From: Nitrospina sp.
GTDB lineage: Bacteria > Nitrospinota > Nitrospinia > Nitrospinales > VA-1
Reading direction: 5' to 3'
NCBI GenBank assembly: GCA_018665625.1
Contig: JABJCF010000269.1
Span: 1 to 6,776 of the forward strand
Length of the DNA stretch: 6,776 nt
Part shown: piece by piece, positions 6,708 to 6,776 of the stretch
Numbering within the stretch: the first letter of the stretch is position 1
Layout: each line of letters starts with the position of its first letter
Made by a program: the position numbers and the translations under genes
Notes under the pieces: generated by a model
The model's database searches: none
Seen by the model: the letters and a program-made list of their open reading frames with translations, nothing else
What the model was told of the DNA's origin: nothing

Positions 6708-6776
6708 TGTCAAGGGCAGAGTAAATTCGTACCAGTGTGGCGGAGTAAAAGTGTACCACTCGGGTTAAAAAATATA
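6708..6776. mobile_element. Terminus of an IS21-like insertion sequence (partial, runs off right edge)
   Basis: Starting at TGTCAAGGG (6708), the sequence changes character and contains tandem copies of a motif with core AGTAAA...GTACCA, ending at the window edge in what looks like a third copy. IS21-family elements begin with TG, carry several such repeats at each end and have istA/istB inside. No transposase is visible because the window ends, and the other end and target duplication are outside, so family assignment is by resemblance. Bases just before it (ACAAGAA, 6701-6707) would be the left copy of any short target duplication. Confidence 0.6.
6717..6764 (+). repeat. Two tandem 24-bp terminal repeats of the putative IS
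   Basis: The unit 6717-6740 and the unit 6741-6764 are directly adjacent and agree at 17 of 24 positions, sharing the blocks GAGTAAA and GTACCA and a final GG. A partial third copy (TTAAAAAATATA) follows at 6765-6776. Such arrays at IS21-family ends are transposase (IstA) binding sites. Confidence 0.6.

Overview
This is a bacterial chromosome segment of moderate, slightly AT-leaning composition. It carries a conserved housekeeping operon (holB-ricT-metG-tatD) with a divergently transcribed small iron-sulfur protein gene on the left and an AT-rich, mobile-element-interrupted accessory gene on the right. The gene order holB, PSP1/RicT, metG, tatD recurs in Firmicutes, Deltaproteobacteria, Nitrospirota and relatives. 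The compact operon, the Cys-rich PSP1 protein and the TatD/radical-SAM fusion suggest a Gram-negative, Fe-S-rich environmental lineage (a deltaproteobacterial or Nitrospinota/Nitrospirota-like organism). That assignment is a low-confidence inference, because no rRNA or other taxonomic marker is present.

Layout. Positions 1-222 (minus) hold the 5' part of a ferredoxin-type 4Fe-4S protein that leaves the window on the left. Positions 223-578 are a 356-bp divergent intergenic region without a convincing gene. It is rich in dyad symmetry: a good minus-strand promoter (TTGAAA-N18-TATAAT) with one palindrome on its -35 box and another at its predicted transcription start, a possible structured RNA segment at 431-479, and a perfect 10-bp inverted repeat just before holB that partly covers its Shine-Dalgarno sequence. 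Positions 579-5788 (plus) are four tightly packed genes: holB (DNA polymerase III delta'), ricT (PSP1 protein), metG (methionyl-tRNA synthetase with C-terminal tRNA-binding domain) and a long gene encoding a TatD-type metal-dependent nuclease fused to a radical SAM domain. Gaps are 5 and 10 bp and the last pair overlaps by 4 bp, so co-transcription and translational coupling are likely. Positions 5789-5993 are a spacer without a clear terminator.

From 5994 a different, more AT-rich gene starts. It reads as an uncharacterised N-terminal region followed by the beginning of a class I SAM methyltransferase fold. It is cut at about 6707 by what looks like the terminus of an IS21-family insertion sequence, beginning TGTCAAGGG and carrying tandem 24-bp terminal repeats up to the window edge.

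The operon combines DNA replication (clamp loader), RNA metabolism (RicT), translation (MetRS) and nucleic-acid repair or turnover (TatD). The least understood item is the radical SAM domain fused to TatD, whose substrate is not known to me. Several products here use or probably use Fe-S clusters (ferredoxin, RicT, radical SAM), a suggestive but unproven link.
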